In this document: piece by piece, positions 29,249 to 31,558 of the stretch | Position numbering within the stretch: the first letter of the stretch is position 1 | How the letters are laid out: every line of letters starts with the position of its first letter | Assembly (NCBI GenBank): GCA_015680685.1 | Contig: MNCI01000627.1 | Coordinates: forward strand, 418,977-450,534 | Source: Gnetum montanum | Lineage: Eukaryota > Streptophyta > Gnetopsida > Gnetales > Gnetaceae | Length of the DNA: 31,558 nt | Direction of reading: 5' to 3' | Translations under genes and position numbers: made by a program | Notes under the pieces: generated by a model | Database searches by the model: none | What the model saw: the letters and a program-made list of their open reading frames with translations, nothing else | Told to the model about the DNA's origin: nothing

Positions 29249-31315
29249 TGATGAGTGGCGAGGTACCCCTACACTCAACCATACGAATATGAGTGTTACA
29301 TGCATGATCCAGTTGAACTCCGCAGACTAAGTGCCTACATGCCTTATGGAACACCTAAGGTTAATCAATTGTTGTCCTCCCAAGCTTACTTGTATTTGTC
29401 ATGGTTGTATGGTTAAGTAAGCTTGAGGCATGTGATTTTTATATCTTTTATGTTTTATCACCTATGCTAAGAGAGAAATGGGTGAAGAGACTAATTAACT
29501 AACTTTAACTAACTAAGCCCTAATTAACCTAGCATTAGTATCTGTTCCCACTTGCCATTTCACACCCTGAACCAATGCAATGCTGTTGGGTTACCAAACG
29601 CTATTCGTTACTGGGATTACCAAGCATAATGCACGTGCTCGAAGCGGTCGTACTGAATGCACTTAACTATGAGAGTTGAGGGTTGAAAGAGATTAAGTCC
29701 TTAGAAAAGCATTTAAACACTTAATAATAAATAGCAATAATTAAAGTCCTGTTTAGCTTAGTCCATGCACTGTAAGGTTTATCCATGAGTTCGTCTTTAT
29801 TGTCGTACACAATTGTGTGCTCAGGTGCAAAATTGCTGGAATAAAGATCCGTTCACTTTGGGACTCCTACTGCGGGCACATGGAAAATATTCTAACTCTG
29901 GAATGGAAAAATGACAAGAGTTTGGCTAAGGTCTAGATCTAGATGGAGAAACAAGGGCGAGCTGCCTCTTATTTATAGAATTGGTGGCGGTGCGACGCGA
30001 TATTGTGTACACAATATTGCGGGGGAAGACGTGATATTGCGTATGATATATCACGTACGCAATATTGCGGCCCATGTGATATCGTGTCCCATCATACCCC
30101 CATGACTAAATAAAAACTTGTCCTCGAGTTCCTTACAAAATATTGGGAAGGTATGGGATTATTGACTTGAATAGGACTAATGGTGAATGGGATGATATGT
30201 GAACGGATCATCATTACAGAACATGAAAAAACTGGTGTTCATGAAAAAAAGAGTGAACACCTTATACATTTGACATCAGGCCTTATTTGGCAGCTGAGAG
30301 AGAAGAGAGAAGAAGTCTGCTACTGCCAACTCCAAGATTGCGCTTTTCGTTGTCCATTCATAAGCACACCATCGATCTTGCTCCTTGCATAACTGCTTCA
30401 GCACCGATCCATTCCAAGTGTTCCCTCCAGATCTAATCCATTGTTGCATGATTGCTGATGAGTCATGAAATTGCTGATAACTATGATAGTGCACCCACGA
30501 TAACACACCCGCAATATCTCATGGGTCGCGATATTGCATACGCGATATCGCGTACGCGATATTACGTCCTGCCTACTGCAATGTTTATAAATAAGAGGTG
30601 GCTCTCCCTCATTTGACATCTAGTTTAGCTCCTTAGCAAAGCTTTGACAGTTTTCCCCTTCCAGAGATAGAATATTTTCCTGTGTCTGCTCGCAGTGTGG
30701 TGATTGTAATTATACGACATCCTTTATTCGAGTGTGACGTACTTGGACATGCACATGACAAGAAATAAAGATCAAGATTACTTCATCATTGCAGCATTTA
30801 CTTTGTTATTTATTTAATTATTATTGTTATTTATTGCTTTTCTTTCCTAGTTAATACTCTCTCACCCTTATCTTTTAGTAACGCGAAATGAGTACGACTT
30901 GATTACAAGCATTTAAGTGTGACTACTTGGTAACCCAGTAGCGTACCTAGGATCTGTGCTTGGTAATCCCAGTGGTAGTCATGCACAAATTCCAAGATGT
31001 GTACGGATAATCAGGGAAGGGATGCTCATCGCACTTAGGCTAGATTAGATTCTCTTACCCTTCCTCCTAGCTTAGTTAATATTACCTTCCATTGCCTTTA
31101 GGAGTAGCATTAGATTAGAACACATCATACACCTCGCTCTAGACTAAACCATACGTGACAAAGCTAATACTAGTCTAGATGGGAAGACAACAAACTGCGA
31201 CCTAAGGTTAATGATCTAGGTGCCATAACTAGTCCGTCTGCAGAGTTCGACCGGATCGCTCGTGAAAATGCTCATATTCGTATGGTTGAGTGTAGGGGTA
31301 TCTCGCCACTCATCA
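29249..31315 (+). repeat. Large LTR built as a long inverted repeat (2067 bp)
   Basis: It starts TGATGAGTGGCGAGGTACCC and ends with the near-reverse complement GGTATCTCGCCACTCATCA. Homology between left and right parts in opposite orientation continues for most of their length. Examples are CTGGGATTACCAAGCA at 29612 against TGCTTGGTAATCCCAG at 30959, GAAAATATTCTA at 29884 against TAGAATATTTTC near 30669, and CTCTTATTTATA at 29967 against TATAAATAAGAG near 30587. The TG...CA ends and a PBS-like sequence right after it mark it as an LTR. Confidence 0.72.
29990..30570. repeat. Cluster of CGATATTGCG / CGCAATATCG motifs
   Basis: At least eight copies or near-copies occur in both orientations, for example GCGATATTGTGTACACAATA at 29998, ACGTACGCAATATTGCGG near 30053 and GCGATATCGCGTACGCGATA near 30543. 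Many are self-complementary, so the LTR centre is a chain of small palindromes flanking a unique loop of about 370 bp. Confidence 0.7.
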
Positions 31316-31534
31316 TTGGCCTCGTTGCTGGGGACGGTGCTAGTTATCTAGATTAGTTATATCATACAAGGTTGCTGTAAAGAACTTAACGATATATCTT
31401 TCAGAAAAAAAAATATAATTATTAAAAGTCACACGTAATTCACACATAACTTCACAATCCCTCTCCTACAAGATAATAATAACACTACACTTAGTGAGGA
31501 AGTTCATTGGAGAATCAACGAACCATATGACGAT
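31316..31534 (+). other. Minimal internal region of the terminal LTR element
   Basis: Only about 219 bp separate the LTR end from the next LTR start. Apart from the PBS, no coding sequence and no clear polypurine tract are seen. The element is either non-autonomous with almost no interior or a deletion product. Confidence 0.55.
31317..31334 (+). promoter_or_regulatory. Primer-binding site-like sequence
   Basis: TGGCCTCGTTGCTGGGGA follows the LTR end by one base and resembles the common plant LTR-element PBS TGGCGCCGTTGCCGGGGA. It supports reading 29249-31315 as a left LTR. Confidence 0.7.
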
Positions 31535-31558
31535 TGATGAGTGGCGAGGTACCCCTAC
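31535..31558 (+). repeat. Start of a second LTR copy (cut by the window)
   Basis: The sequence beginning TGATGAGTGGCGAGGTACCC is identical over 24 bases to the LTR start at 29249 and runs off the window, in direct orientation. Confidence 0.8.

Overview
This is nuclear DNA of a land plant, most likely a seed plant. The host gene is the plant-specific fusion of an FMN hydrolase and a riboflavin kinase, with GT-AG introns. The repeats are of plant type: a Tat-lineage Ty3/gypsy element with a second RNase H, an RTE-type LINE and large LTRs. I cannot name the species. Two single N's (1979, 2421) mark unresolved assembly positions.

Layout. (1) 485-26265 (+) is one host gene, FMN/FHY (HAD-type FMN hydrolase plus riboflavin kinase), in ten recognisable exons whose splice phases agree. 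It is broken in several independent ways. An 18.4-kb LTR retrotransposon sits inside exon 7. The segment carrying HAD motif II is absent next to an N. The riboflavin-kinase PTAN motif reads P-I-A-N. The codon before the last intron is TAG. (2) Intron 5 (2787-6708) carries a SINE-like copy and a 678-bp minus-strand retroposed sequence with an 18-bp target duplication. (3) 7160-25593 is the retrotransposon, with 5-bp target duplication CAAAC, LTRs of 1672 and 1686 bp, PBS, structured leader repeats, gag, protease, RT/RNase H, second (archaeal-type) RNase H, integrase, 3' tandem repeats and PPT. (4) Between protease and RT, where Ogre-type relatives have an intron, lies a 4.3-kb gene on the opposite strand (18158 to 13862). 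It has GT-AG introns and encodes an FCP1/NIF-like HAD domain, a region resembling the 'putative plant transposon protein' domain, an acidic linker and a long coiled coil. (5) 27035-27810 is the 3' end of an RTE LINE. (6) 29249-31558 holds a 2.07-kb LTR that is itself a giant imperfect inverted repeat. A PBS and only about 220 bp follow before another LTR of the same family starts at the window edge.

How the parts relate. The host gene would phosphorylate riboflavin to FMN and hydrolyse FMN back to riboflavin, but this copy cannot encode a full product. The retrotransposon supplies its own replication domains, but they carry nonsense codons and a damaged integrase triad. LTR divergence is strongly transition-biased, as expected of a long-methylated copy. 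The antisense gene could keep its introns through retrotransposition because they are not spliceable in the sense genomic RNA. Its function is unknown, and it is the most unusual component of the window.
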